A program made the translations under genes and the position numbers. Below, in pieces: positions 27,501 through 42,500 of a DNA stretch of 64,000 nucleotides. The stretch comes from Anoplopoma fimbria (lineage: Eukaryota > Chordata > Actinopteri > Perciformes > Anoplopomatidae), in contig NC_072462.1 of assembly GCF_027596085.1 (NCBI RefSeq), positions 19,661,421 through 19,725,420 of the forward strand. The letters are read 5' to 3'. Each line of letters starts with the position of its first letter. The stretch's first letter is position 1. Below the pieces are notes generated by a model. It saw nothing but the letters and a program-made list of their open reading frames with translations. It did no database searches and was not told where the DNA came from.

Positions 27501-30500
27501 AGAAAGTGTCTCAATATCACAATCTCCCCCAAAAATGTATCACCCCCTGTATATTTCCTCCATGTTGCAGCAGAGCCCAGGTGGAGTGCTACACTGTGAT
27601 AGCCCATTTTGTAGCAAGCTTTCTTAAATTTTAACGACTGTTTCGCCTTACTCCCCCTCTTGTTCACGGACAGCTCTCAAAAGCATCATATCCACCTCCG
27701 TGTCTCACTCCTTGCCCGTTTTCCTCTGTCACATCCCCACAGCCTCATTTCTCTTTCGCCCCTCCTCTCTTCACCGAAACACCTTCCTCCCTCTATCTCC
27801 CCCCTCCCTAATCTCTTCCTATTGCTCGTGGTGTCACACGAGCTCTTCCTTCCCCTCACCTTCTTTATCTTCCCCTCTTTATCCTCCCCTCGGTGCCCCT
27901 CACTCCTTCCCCTGCTCCTTTGTTTCTCCTTCCCCTCTTCTATTTTTGCCCTCTTTATCTCACTCACCCTGCCTGTCACGAACAGAGCAAAGCAGCGACA
28001 CAGTGACGTCACATGACTGGAACTAAGTGCTCTGATTGGAGCAGCTCCATTGCCAGAGGGAGTGTGACAGGGAGGATGCTTATTTGTGGTGATTTGTTTA
28101 TTTAGTCATGTATCATGTTGCTTTTCTGTTACTTAACCTCCAGTTGATCATGTTGTCATGTCGTTTGCCATTACTGCGGACTATTAGATGAAAGGGAAAT
28201 AAAATTAAAATAAGATGAGAGGATTGGGATGGAGTGCAACAGGAAGATGGGACACAAGGGAGGAGAAGGAAAGACGAGATGGGGAGGAAGAAGAAAGTGC
28301 AATTGAGGGAAGGAACGAAAAGGTTGCAAAAATTATGAGAAATGAATTAGAGGAAGAGGTGTGGAGGTGAGCCGTGAAGAATGAGGAGAGAACAGATATA
28401 TATCCTGAGCCTCCTCCTGGATGAGATTATGTAATACACAAAGCCCCGGGCGTTCATTCATCTCACTCTTCTCCACTTAGACTTCTCAGGTTTCGTGTAC
28501 AAAACCTCATGGAGGGGCCTGGTGAAATCTTTTCAAAACGCCACTCACATCAGGCTGGAAGGAAGTGAACTAATCTCTTGACTATCATTTGTGAAAATTC
28601 CCACTGTCAAACTAAGAGATGATTTCTTTCTTTTATCTTGCTCAATCTCATCTTCCAATATGGTGTAATAATGTTCTGGGCTGTCATGATTTATATAAAA
28701 AAAAAAAAATCCCTGCAGGGAGTGATAGTCTTTGATGTCGCTCTCTTGGCTGCGCTGACGCAATATGATTTTTAACTTTGGGGATTCTAAAGAGGTGCTT
28801 TTATCTGGGGAATCGCGTGTTATATTTAGTTTTGGAACAGCACACCGTCTAATTGAACCTGCTAGCTTTGATTAAGTTTGGACAGGAATCATGCCAGCAA
28901 TCTGTGATGCCTGCAGTTGGAGATTTTGACTTAAGGAGGCTAAAGAGAGGACAGGTAGTCATTTATGTACCGTGCTGTGGGGATTCTGTCTTTTGAAATC
29001 AGGGGAATTGTTAATCTGTGACCCCATTATATATTAAAAACAACACTCGTATTGCTTTTATGTAGCGATCCATACAATATAATTTAAATAAAATTTGAAA
29101 GCACATGTAACTTGAATCATTACATCTCAGTTTCATGTGTTTTTTCACTGCTCACATTGACACCGTCAGACACTGTGGAGAGGACTCAGAAGCAGACAAC
29201 ACAAAAGCCTCTTTAGAGAGTTTCAATGGCAAAATGTCAAGCAAAAATTAAGATAGAAGGGAAAGCCGAGGTACAAAAAAAAGGTTAGGCAGTGAGACAG
29301 AAGTACAGGTAAGGGGCCAGGCAAAACCCTGGTAAACTTGAAAACAGGGCCAAAAGTCACTTGCAGGTCACAGAAACGAGACTTGAACAAATGATTTCAG
29401 AGCTTGGCATGAGCAGCAGACATTCTGGCAATGGCTTGAGCAAGCCTGAGGCTAAATCCGAACTGGCTTGATTGGACAGCTGACTGTTTGCAGGTGATCA
29501 CTCCGGCATGGAGCAGTTCCTGAAAGACACACCAAGCACAGCAAAGCCACTCGAGATCATGAGTACCATGCAGGTGAAAAATCCAACTGATATGAATATG
29601 TTATGTGGCGTTATATCCCACAGGGGGACAAAAAGCACAGGCTGTCTGCTTGAAATGTTTAACATGCTGACTGAAAATGAAAAAAAAAAGACTTAATCTG
29701 CAATTGTGTGGTCAAATGTTTTGACTGCATGTTTTTATCACAATATTTGTGTGTTTAACTTTAGATTTGTTAAGGCAGCAGAAGGGGATCTCATGGGTCC
29801 AGTTTAGCCGGAGGGACTTAAATGAGTTTGGATAGTTTAGAAAAATAGATAATGATGTGGTAAACTTGACACAACAAGGTTTACTTTGAGTCAAACATCC
29901 CCTGAGCATAAAAAAGAATATCATCAAAAAAGTATACTACTACAATCTTTAGAGCTGGTTATATTTGCTCCAGTAGGTGACAGGTGATGTAAAAAAAGGT
30001 TGAATAAGACACACAAAATATGCATGTGGTACAGAATGCATCTATACCTGCAAATCAGGCACAGAAGCCTTTTGCTGTACTTTTCATGTTGATAATCCTG
30101 GATCAAGAGGTGAATGCATTTGTTACAGCTGGGATTTTTATTTTCAGATATTTAATACAGTGGTTTGTAATTTCTTTATTTAAAAAAAGCTATGAAAGAC
30201 AAATGTTTTATCTTGATTTGGGACCCAGATCTAAATTGAATAGCTTGCTATCCATCATGATGTCCTAGCTTTTTTTTATAAACAGAAACAAGTTGCTGTC
30301 TTCTTTGTAACTTAAAGACAAGTCTGACAACAGAAGTGTGGCATCATGGTATAAATCCGGGCAAGTCAGACTAAGATGCCCATTTCTGTCAGTCTTTTTC
30401 TCCCAGTGTACTAATGCAACATGACAGGGAAATGAAAGGGACTTGGTGGATTTATATAACATTTTCCCGGATGTTTTCAGTTTGTGAGGGAGGAGATGGT

Positions 30501-33500
30501 CGGTGGGACTGACAGTAAAAAGGTTTTGGATTGAAGGACATGAAGAAGGGAAGAGATTGGGAACACTGGAGAAGGGGAGGGATGTGTATTCATTTAATTA
30601 AGAGTTTTATTATATTTAAATTGGCTGTGTACGAAGTGATATCAAACATATAAAAAAGTAATACCGCAAAATGGTTCTTAATCTCCCAGAAATGCAAACA
30701 GATTTTGAGAATTTTAACTTAAACTCCTGAGTAAAAGGATACTTTGTTACTTCTAATAAACACTGGCCACTGTTGTCATAGGTTACAACACTAAAACACA
30801 GTTTAACTGTACCACAAGTAGAGTAATGCTAGTTATTCTACAATATGGTTTGCCAACATTACCTAATATTAAGCTAGGCAAATATCATAGACTGGTCATG
30901 CTGGACCAATTAACGCTAGTATTATCAAAAACTTGAGTTTATTGACCGTGTCTTTTTCAAAACCTACATTAATTGATTTCCAGACAACTTTTGGGCAGCA
31001 CAACAAGCTGAATTCACAAACTAACTTAAGACCACCTTCAAAGTTGATATGGGGAACGTGCTAGCCAAAATTAGCATTCATTTGGAGCTGAGTGTTGTGT
31101 AAGTTGAAATTTCTCTTTCCTTTTAGCTCTGTTTGGGTCTCCACCAACCCCTGATAGGAATATCTGGTGCATTAGCTGCTAAATGTTCCCCAGCTAGTTG
31201 TTACCATTGTCTGAATTATCTGTTGGGTAGCGTACAGTGGGCTTATCTGAGCGTTTCTTGTTGTTGCTGCGACTAAAAGCAAGATTGCTGAGAGCAGAGA
31301 TTTAGAACAGTGAAGTTGTGAGCAAAACTATTTGCTAAAATATGCCATTTAATCTCTATAGATCTGAGGGGGAATGCAGAATTGGGTGAAAATTCTCTCA
31401 GGGTACATTTTTAAATTACAGACAGTCATTTGATCCAGTTTTAGAATGAAAATATTTATGGTTAAGAAAGTCTGTGATTTTACTTTGTTAGAGGCCTATA
31501 AGTAATTGATTTATGGATAGTGGCAGAAGTATATTATTGTCTGCTCCTCTGAAGCGATACACTTACCCTGAGAAATGTAGCATGTCAAAAACTCAACAGA
31601 GGTAGAATCCTGGGTAAAAGAGGTGAATTGTGCCCTCCAAGGGAGAAGGATAATGGCATGCTGCAGTAACTTTATAAAACCGTTTTACGGCAGCCAGTCT
31701 TGTCCGTCTGCCCTTCAAACCGCTAATGTAGCATGACGCTGGCTGGCGAGTGACTATAATAGAGCCACAAGTTGTGCTTTACAGAGAAAGGGCCACTTGT
31801 CCAGGTGATCATAAAGAAAAGTCACAGAAATGGCAACCGGCCTCCAGGGATGACACCACTGTTTTCACCATCTATATCATTTCAGAAGCACTGGCTAGTG
31901 ATTTTACCTATGGAGAAGTATTGTCATCAAAATATATTTAAAGTACCAAAAGTAGAACTTTACTTTTTATGCAGAATGGCCCATTTTAGGATAATTTATA
32001 TTATATTACTGGTTTTTAAATATTGATGTATTCATGTGTAAGTATCACTATTGTTGAAGCTTGTTAACGCAGGGCTAACTTAAACTACTTATACTGTTTA
32101 TTATTTTGTATTAATACTCAGAAACTGCAAGAAAGTTGTAAGTGATGCTGTCTAAATACATCTATTGTTGTGAAAAATAACATTTGCCTCCAAAATGTAG
32201 TGGACTAGAAGTATAGCACAAAATTGAAATACTCAAGTAATAGTACCCTGACTCTGAACCAAGTAAGGTCTGCTACAGAATGCAGGACAGACGGGAGAAG
32301 AGGAGAGTAAGATCAGGCTCAACAAGCAGAAATTGCTCATCTCTCGTGGCCTGTTTTGGTAATTTGTCACGGTCCGCTGACTCTCACGATGTTTAATACC
32401 TCACTGCTTGTTTACGACTTTCTATGATTTATAGGGAGGAGAAGTGGCAGGAGGCGGGCTGAGTGAGTGAGGAAATATGAGTTTTATAGATATCTAGAAG
32501 TGAGAACGTGATTGGGATGAATGTAGGAGGGAAGAAATGGTTCAAGGATATCTTGATTTTCTCAACCCATGCTTCCTACAAGCAACCTTAACTTCTCAGG
32601 CTAAACTGCTAAACCAAGGATGGTGAATGAATGCAAATGTGGTTGCTGTTGTGTGTTGAGCTTGAGGCGAGCTTTGCTCTTTTTTTTTCAAATGCAAATG
32701 AGGCGAAGGTCAAAGTGAATGTGTGCTCTAGTGTACACCCCTCTTATTAATCTGTCCAAACCCTTTTCAGGTATTTCCCTGTAAACCTGACATTCATAGG
32801 TATGTGATCCCACAAGGTATTACATGGCATTTCTGCAAGCGCTGGAATTTACATATTTTCAGGGACCTGTGAATTATGTGTTAGCCGATTACCCTGCTGG
32901 AACGTGTTTGTGGAACAACATTAAATCACAAAATTATCCCTCTCTGGATGCTGTGTGCCGACAAGCTGCTTTAATGAAAATGTTGCACTGACGTTCTGGG
33001 ATGCATTTGCGATTTAGCAGAACCAATCGGAAGATTACCAATCAAACAATTGCTGACAAATTTTGTATTTATTTTCAGGAAATTTCCTTCGACAGTATGG
33101 AAATAGCAAAAGTAAACTGGACAGTAGAGAATGTAGGGAGACATATACCATTAAAGGCCAGTAAAGAAAACTTCAGCTTTCTTGGACAAGTTCAAAAATC
33201 ATTATGAATGGTTGAATTTCCCTAATAGCATATACTCTTGGGACTGTCTTGGGATGACTAGTAAGTTTTGCTAGTAAGACCTGCTGATCATAGACATCTA
33301 AGAGAATTTTCAGATTCAAGAGAATCACAGTTTAGTTGTGTGCCATATGTTACATCAACAATTTTGAAGCACCACGTAGCACAAATATATCCAAGAAATA
33401 ACAATTTGCAGCACTGAAGGAAAACTTCATCTCCATGGTGATCATTTAATCCTAAAATTGTTCAACATGGTGGTTCGAAACACCAACGTGATGCTGTAGG

Positions 33501-36500
33501 CTGGATGTGAAAGAGCAGATTAAAACACTAACTTTCAGCAAAACAAATGTCCTATCAAGACAGCATGCTCCCAACCAAAATGTTTTAAATTTATTCAGTT
33601 TTTATGAATGTTATAGACTCGTACATGTAACGAGCAAAAAGAGTACAGATGTAAAGCTAATGGTTGATCTATGGAAACCCTGCCATGTGCTGGGTTTACT
33701 TGCTTTCTTGACGTGCTTGAAAGACAACACTGAATCATCCACGGCGAAGTCCCCCGTACTATTTAAACTGACTTCATGTGAACTCTTAATATGTCCGTCT
33801 ACACAACACACCCAAAACACTAGAAACGAACAAATGCATGACTGCTTGATATAAACATAGACGCTTTATAAAACCATAACAAAATAAAAAGCATTTTATA
33901 ACAACTTATAATATCACTTTTTTTATTTAAGGATCATAGCGTATTATCATTGCCATAGTTGGAATCCATTAAAATATTTCTATAATGTAATAGAATCTCT
34001 AATGCATCAAACTGTGATAATAAATTACTTTAAGATTGCTATGTGAATGATTCATGCCAAGATAACGCTTTTACCTCCCATATGGGCTACATGAAGAGGA
34101 TTCATACTTACCTCATTTGAATCTTTCACCTCACATCCCAACTCACGTCCTGTCAAACCGGTCCCGTCCCATCCCGTCCCCATCTCATCTCATTACATCT
34201 AAACTAATTTCATCTCATTACATCGCATCTCAAGACACCTCATCTCATCTCATCACATCACATCCCATCACGGCATATTCCATCACACCACGTCACGTCT
34301 CATCACGTCTCATCACGTCACAGCCCATCAAATCACATCAAATCAGCATCGACCCATGCACATTTGTCCATGTCAATATTGACTCCACTCTTGGTCTAGT
34401 ATGGGCGGAGACCATTTCTTCAATTTGAGGGGGAGATGAACCACGGTCCTAAACACAAAGTTCTCATGCTCTTTTTTTTAAACAATATACTATAATAGTA
34501 TTAATACTTGTTAAAAAAAGTAATCATTGTTGTTCAGACCCAGTGCAAACCATGCATTTGGGGGTCTTTATAGAGTCCATATTTGTCAAACGTCTGTCAA
34601 ATTTGATAAAATGATCTTGAAAGCAGATTTCAGCTTAGAATGTTCAGGGGTTCTGAAGGTTTCAATGGTAAAATACAAAAAAAAAGTCTCTCATGTTCCA
34701 TGCTGAAACACCTTTGGGTCTTCTTTGTCGATCATCAGTCCATGTCAGGAGGAAAACATTTGCAGATAGAGGTTGTTTTTTTAGAGAAATCCTCATGTGA
34801 AAACATACAAACTTTGCAAACCGTGTTTTCTGGACCGACGTGGAGTTTGTTTGTGCTCAAATGATGATAGTAACCAAATGTTCTTGTATATTAGGAATGA
34901 TGCTCATGGGTGTCACTGTGTGTCTCACCTGTAGTCTTGTAGAGGGTTCAAGGATGAACATTTAGCCTCATTTGCATTAATACCACTGTCTCAGTGAAAA
35001 ACACTACCACCAAACTCTGCTTTTCCAACAAGATCTGTCTTGTGAGAAGTATGAGAAAGCTGAACGTGTGTCAATGCAGTACACTGAGATGAGTTTATAC
35101 TCACCACTTTACCTTTAAATTACCATCAAGGTTTGTGAACTTAGAGAAAGTACTTGGAGAAAGCAAGTAAAAATGCTCAACAACAGCTTCTTTATTGCTT
35201 TTTTTAAATTTTGTGCAGGGTCCTCAGTCGCTGCTTCATATAAACAGTTCCTACTGTTATTCATTAGTTTTTATGTCATTGTTTGATCAGAGCTGGGTAA
35301 AGAACTGCTCAATTAAACCCAAGTTAATCAGTCACCAATTATTTCGTAAGGTGGAGAAGAAGGAGGAGTTTTTTTGTACATTTGAAACACTGAAAATTTG
35401 AGTGGCTTCACCTTGCCTTCCGTTACAAGTATAACCGTGGTGTATCAAGGTATTGTGTGCAGCCAAGTACAATGGTTCCTCATGTGAGTTATTGTTGATG
35501 TATTTGAATTATGTAAAAATGCTCTCCCCGACACGGTGCCTTTGTAATAACAGGAACAAGCAAAAATAACTCTACTAATTGGCTTAGTGTTATTCAAAAA
35601 GTTGTCATAGAAACCGAAAAAGCATAAACAGGCCCACACACCTGGACATCTCGGCTTGGCCATCTGTCACGACTAGATTTGCCAACAGTTCTCTCATAAA
35701 CACAGTTGCTTTTTTGCCCCCACTGTCTGAACCCCACCGGCCATATTGTCCAGTCTGGCTCACATACACACTCCATATTTTACAGTAGATACAAGTAATT
35801 ATGTGTTTAATATATGCTGCTGCAAAATATGTATTTGTATATGCAGGTTCCTGTAGTGTAGTATAGGACGAGTACTGTGGTGGCTATACTAGCCTGAATG
35901 TGTTTTTTTACCCAAGCTCAAGGTTCGTTAACAAAGCCAACAATGATCCACTTTCTCTTTGAAAAGTTTCCCTTTCTTAGCACAGTAAGAAAAACTATAC
36001 AAAAATACTAACCTAAACTGAGCTTACTGATATTTATTTTCCCAATAATACTTCTGCATAAAAGGATGTATGTGGTCTTCTTTTTTGTAATCAGTGGTTC
36101 CACATGTCAAAAATGTGTCATTTTAAAAAAGAGGTGTCTACTTCAAACGCTCGACTTTTGAGATTGTCATATTTTTTTGTCATATTTGACTTACTTTATA
36201 AATTGGCTTGAAGAGGGTGAGCTACTGCACATTAAGGTAAGAGTGAAAAAAGGAAAAAACAAGTAGTAAATGCTCTTAGCCCTGAGTTTTCCCCTGACGT
36301 GTACAGTGGTTGCTGACATTTAGTGTGTGAAAGTACACAGCTCACAGTGAACCCACTACTGGGATCAAAATATTAATTACATTACATTACATTACATCAT
36401 TTAAATTTATATTATGAAAATGCTTTGGATCCACAGCTAAAAAACAATCAATCAGGAATATTTTATTGAAAATGCGATCTCAAAGCACTGTTCCTATATG

Positions 36501-39500
36501 GGACACAACATTAGCTGCTTGTTTAATTTCTTTTTGATCACTGTTAAATGCCAGACATTTTGCCTAATGCACAGTTGTACTGTCTGTGCTGACTCTGCTG
36601 CTCGTGAGATAAGATGAATGAAATGTGTAACTTTAGACCTCGACTCCAGATGCATGCAGTGTTTTCACAAACACGGTCACAATTACTCCTCTAGTAGGCT
36701 GAAGGTGTTTAATAATGAACTTTATCCCAGCAGGTTATGGAATATAGTTCTTGAATTGAACACAACATAATCGGAAATGTGTATTGAAGCAACACTGATC
36801 CTTCAGCGGCAGCATTGTGACACCTGGTGTTGAGGAGGAGTATTACAAGTGGCTGGATTTATCACGTTTTATGAATGAAAAACCATCTCAACACTATTCT
36901 TTACCTTCAATATGATGTTTTAACAAGAAAAAAACATTTAGAAGTTTGCAGTTTTCAGCAGACAAATGTGACAGGATAGCCATGCATGACTGCTTGTGCC
37001 GTCATGCATGACTGTCCTTATAAATAGTTTGCCCCATCTATTTATAATAATCAGATTTGAGTTTTTGATTCATATGAGGGCCATGAAGCATCTTATTATT
37101 TGGTTCTTTTTTTTACATTTTCCCTGCAATCATAGGAAGCTGAGTAGCTCTTAATACTTTAATGTTACCTTTACATGACTAATGTCAACCTTTGGCAGTA
37201 CCTTGGCTTGACTAAGGTATTCTCTCCAGTTCTGATGATGTTATTGGGCCTTTCTTAAAATATAGACACCACCTCATCACTCTCCTTTGATGTAAAAACT
37301 AGAGCAGATAGTGCCAGCAGGTTGGCGGCAGTATCAACACATATGTGGCTGAATGACACAAATGCAGCTGATTTTTAGAAACAAAACTAGAAGCCTTGCT
37401 GTGCAATGTCTTACATTTCATATTCCAGTGTTTTTTTGTAATCAGTGACTAAGAATACCATATATATATTTTTTTATATACGAAAATTGCCTGCAGCTGA
37501 TTCTGGAAAGAGAGCGAAAAGAGGCCGGAGACAAAAGATGATGTTAGAGGGATAAAAGGATGAGGGGGTGAGGGAGGAGAGGAGGTGGTAAGTGGAGGGG
37601 GGGGATTGTACATGAGGAGTTAGCATGAAATAGAGAAAGAGAAAGAGAGGGAGAGAGAAAGAGAGCGAGGAAAATAGATGTTTTTAGAGGATTTATGCAG
37701 TTGTTTTGCATTAAAACCATGTAAGACACGTCACAGCTGAGAGAGGAGCGCTGTTCAGGGATCAGCAACCAAACAGCTCATTTAACCACAGAAAACTGAA
37801 TGAAGGAAGGACAGCCTTCAGTGCACTGGATGAACAAATAACAAGCCCTCCTTTACCCCTTCTCGTTCTTCTTTTTCTTCTCCTCTTCTTCAACTTTCTC
37901 TACTCTCTCGCTCTATCCCACTCCGACATGTTTTTCTTCCAGCTTGTCATCATGTCCGGCACGGTGTTGTTGGCGTACTACATGGAGTGCACGGACCTGT
38001 TCAGCGTACACATACAAGGTTTCTTCTGCAACGACGCCGAGCTGATGAAGCCGTACCCCGGCACAGAGGAGTCCAGCTTCATCCCCCCTCTCATCCTTTA
38101 CTGTGTGGTGGCCGCTGCTCCGACCGCTATAGTGAGTAAAAACCCATTTTATGTTTATATTTGTCTGCAGTGTTGAAAACCGGTGAACCACAATTAAAAG
38201 TCTCTCTTAAAAGAGCAACCATTTGTTCACTGCTAACAGCTTTTCACATTTTAAACCTATTATTTCTCCAATTGTTTTCTTATAAACTACAACCACCAAA
38301 AATGTAACCACTGCTACACAAAGTATTCTAATGTTGCCAGACTCAAAACATATACTCCTAACCTACCGTATGGCTTAATGAACTACCTTTGTGACTGTTT
38401 GCAAGGCCACACAAGTTACTTCAGTGTTAAATGATATATAAAATAAGTAGGACATCTGTACAGATATTCAGCCATGCATCTTTTGTGGACCTACTACAGT
38501 TGTCCCTTTAACCTCCGTACATTCCACTTTCGCTGTCAAAATATGGGAGAAAATGTCATGGCAACCTGTATGACTGAAGACTGTTTTGAAATCTTTTTAT
38601 GGGTCTGATGAGAAGTTAGGTGACGATTTCACAGACTGAACTTTTGGCTCTCTGTTGGAATAGTATCTCTTAATCTTGTTATTTGCTTGTTCGGATGAAT
38701 GCACAAGTGAATTGTCCTGACCTGAAGAACACATATTTTCCCCGGACTATGATGCTATTTCTTAAACCGTGTCTCCATGGAGATTCCCAGTTGTAGCTCG
38801 CGATGCTAGAAGGCGAATGCGTGACGTTTCACCATTCATTCACAGTTCCTTTAGTTGTGCTGAATGAAAGGGACACCCATTCACCGGTGAAAATGTCTTC
38901 ATGCTTAGCAGGGAGTAGTGTATGTAGTGTATTTATATTGGGAAAAAGGACAGAATTTTAAATTTTTCAACGAGTGTGAAGTTGATGAACACTATTCTCC
39001 CACAATGCAATGCATAAAAGAAATAGAGTTAGCGGGTGAAAGCTGGGAGAAATTAAAATACATTGCGAGAGGTGGTGGTGAAACAGCTTAAGACAAAAAC
39101 GTATTACAACTTAAGAAAGACACTTTTGCACATATTTTAACATTTAGTACATAGTACATAACGAGATGAGTGTTGGATTTTCTTTTATATTATACTATAT
39201 TATATATTATTTCTATAACAGTATACTATGCCAACCGGTATGTGGCATACACTGTACATAATTAGTTTGTGCAGCAGTATGGATTTGGAAGATACACTCA
39301 TTCTGACATGAAATTGTAGGAAAACTAATGGTGTAATTACTAAAATCAAGGGGCCTTTTTCGCAGTATTTATACTTGTCATAGCAGGAGAAGCACAGGTG
39401 TAATTAATACCGTTAACGATGGCTCTGTGTGGTTTAAGTGCATCAGTCAGTGAGCATGTGTGCAGCCCATATTAGTGTTACCTGCAGTGACGCATATCTT

Positions 39501-42500
39501 GTGTGAAATGGTCAGTTGTAGATATTTTTCTGATCACTGAATGAACAAAAAAAAGATAAGATTGTTAATTTGTATAGCTGAGCGACAGTTGTGGATGAAT
39601 GTAGGGCAAGGGCTACATGTGCATTGCTTATACAAACAGAAGTAGCAACATGCAGCCGCCAGGTGTCAGTGTAGCTCCATGCTTGTTGACTCCAACCCAG
39701 CACACCAGACCACAACAGGCACCATATGTCTCTGGGTCCCTGGCTCAATTCATTATTAAACCCTGTGTCAAAGATTTTCTGAGCACCTCCTGACGACTGT
39801 GTGCATGTGTCTGTTTTTATGTCAGAATTCACTTTCTCGGGCCACATGAGAAGGACAAGACGAGTCAGTCCCAGAATATAGAAACGCGGTGGCTTCAATA
39901 TGTCTGAAGGAGGTGATACGGCTTGGTCAGACGCAAGCCTCGTTATGTTTCGTAACCGTGCAGTACTGAATTGTTAAGGGCTGCAGTGGTGCATCACATC
40001 AGTGCAGATACAATGTGTTAGTTGTAAAAGAGTCATTAAAAGATTAATAATCAGCTTTGACTTTGATTTTAGTGCACATCATATAGGGTGTCAAAAAGAA
40101 AATACAGTATTTTAAAGCTGTAAGTGTGCAACAACTGTATAATCATTTACATTCATTTGCATTGTGAGCTGGTGAAAGTTGGTAATTTAACCCCTAATTT
40201 ACCTGGTGATACTGTTGTTCACCAACATTTAAACTATATAGTTGCCACTAACTGTAGCCAAAATCACAATCTTATGATTTCCTGAGGATATGTGTTATCA
40301 TAGCTGACTTCTTATTCACCACTACACCACTTGAGTATGTCTTAATATCTTGATTTGGTGTGTGAAACATGCCATTCCTCGAGAACCACCATATTCTGAT
40401 GAATGCTCCACAGGAAATCTAAAATTCAGTTTAGAACGGTAGAGTGCCGTGAAAAGGCTTTTAGCAGTGTACCGTATGTGTCCCATTTTAATATCCCAGA
40501 TTCCTTTCCAAACAGACATCTTCCTCTTCTATTACGATTTCAAGAGGCACTTAATCTGGGATTTGATCATAAAAGATGTCTGGTTCCTGGAAACACGCCA
40601 CCCATTTTTTTGTAATGAGATATTACCGTTCTGCTGCCTCTTTGTGTCTCCCCCCTTTTTGTGTTTATTATGTGGGACACTTTATTCTTAGCTCTCAGGC
40701 GAAAACATTGACTATGGTTACCGGTGTGTAATTCTGAAGTCAAACAACACTTTTATTAAACAAGTAAAACTTCTAGCTTGCATTCTCTTCTAGTAGCGAA
40801 TTGGTGCGCAGATGCTTCAGAATTCTACAGTGCTACACCTGTGCACACGCACACACTCAGCGACCCAACCCCTTCACACGTATCCCTGCACTTCTATCTT
40901 TGTGAGGACACTCATTTATGCATTCCCATTGCCCTTTATCCTTACCCAAACCAGCAAAACTATATGCCTAACCCAAACCCTTCCCCTAATTTCCTAACCT
41001 AATTTTAAAACCAAATCTGAACCCCTCAAACAGGCCATTGTAGAAGTGAGGACGCCCAAAATGTCCTCACTGTGAATGTCTAAAACTCGTTGGTCCTCGC
41101 AAAGATATATATACAAGTACACACTCACACACACTCTGACTTACACAATAGAACAAAATAAATTGGTTTTAAATCCAGTAGAGTGCAGTTTTGACAGATT
41201 CTTCTGCACTGATTACCTCAGACAAAAAAGGAAAAAAAGAAACTGCAAAGTATAACTAACAACATCAGTATATGAGTTGGTACACAGTTCTCTTTGTCTT
41301 CTATTTATCAATGTTGTCATGTTTTTGGGGCTCTTATTCTTACGCAATATGATTTTTTTGTGAATATTTTTGTTAAACTAATTAAAACCTACTAAGACAA
41401 ATCCTTCTTCTTTTATCCTGCTTGTCCCTGATCACACACCCCTCGTCAGCGCTGTATCAGCTGTTTAGCTTTTGTTTAACAGTGCTGGTCATTCCCCATA
41501 TTTCCATTTATTTTCTCTTTCTCTCTCATTGGCATATAATAAATGGCCATAGTCTCTTAATCCATCTGAATGCTATCACAAACTTTTTAATTGTGCCCTT
41601 TGAGAGTGCTGTGTCAGGTGCTAAAGTTGTGTGTCTCACTGTATATCGTCCTGTCGCCATATGCGTCATAAACCAGCACGCAGCCAATCAGAATTAATGA
41701 TGACAGGGATGTTGGCCAATTAGCATGGAGGCAGTAATTTATTCGGAACGTTCCACATGGCCGGGCCAATTGGAGGCTGTAGAGGTTAGATGGGTCGTTT
41801 CTGATGCGCCGTGCCATAAACCTGTTCATCCATGGACAGGCTTCATAAAAGGTGATCCTTCTCCCTCAACATGATGAAAGCATGATGCTGACTAATGAAA
41901 GGCACCACACGTTAACCACCATGAGGTTTCACAAGTTAAACTCTAATTCCACTTCCTTTTATGTGTGTCTTGGTGGCAATACTGAAAATAATCATCTCAT
42001 TAAGAAGACATTAAAAGAACATTAATTGATCTTGTTTCTCCACTTTGGGGAAGCATAACAAGCTGTCAACACAGCAGCTTTACATATTATCACCTTAGCA
42101 TCCATTCGTTGTCATGTTTCTGGCTAACCAGTGAGTGTCCAATATTCCCTCTCATTTTTAGCTCCGTTTTTTGGTCTCCTATGACTCCTGAGGGAAATAT
42201 CTGGCTCTTTAGCTGCTAAATGTTCCACTATGTTTATTGACTAGCCGCTAGCTTAGTCCATCAACAATTTGGTCCGGGGATGGAAACGTACAGTGGACTT
42301 GTCAGAGCTTGTTTGCTGAAAGCAGCTGCCTTCTGCTGGAAACAACACTGATGGATGCTGGAGGGAAGGGAGGCAAAGGAGAACCCTATCATACCCTGCC
42401 TCAGAAAAATATGAGGTTTTCTAAAGGGAATATAGTGTGTGAAAAACACTACAGCCTTTGGCCACAGGGATTGCCAAAATCAACACAATTACAGTTTATC

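Larger units (their letters stand above)
24594..37942 (+). other. plppr1: plppr1 intron 1 (between coding exons 1 and 2), 13.3 kb
   Basis: It contains a (TG)n run (24782-24805), a pyrimidine-rich tract (about 27690-27970), a possible dispersed repeat (29158-29530), one of two copies of a 'TAGCTGCTAAATGTTCC' element (31100-31300), an AGTACTT-family repeat (31918-32256), a pentanucleotide tandem array (34130-34348), a TTACA repeat tail (36376-36420) and a purine-rich tract (37555-37675). No nested protein gene is supported. Confidence 0.85.

Noticed and set aside
27660..28026. Three overlapping 108-118 codon frames on both strands
   Set aside because: They arise from the pyrimidine-rich tract, whose composition makes stop codons rare.
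34130..34348. CRISPR-like array
   Set aside because: The units are five bases long without spacers, in a vertebrate genome; it is a tandem repeat.
40322..40620. Overlapping open frames of 65-80 codons on both strands
   Set aside because: No codon bias or domain; the stretch looks more like possible regulatory DNA, and even that cannot be shown without alignment.
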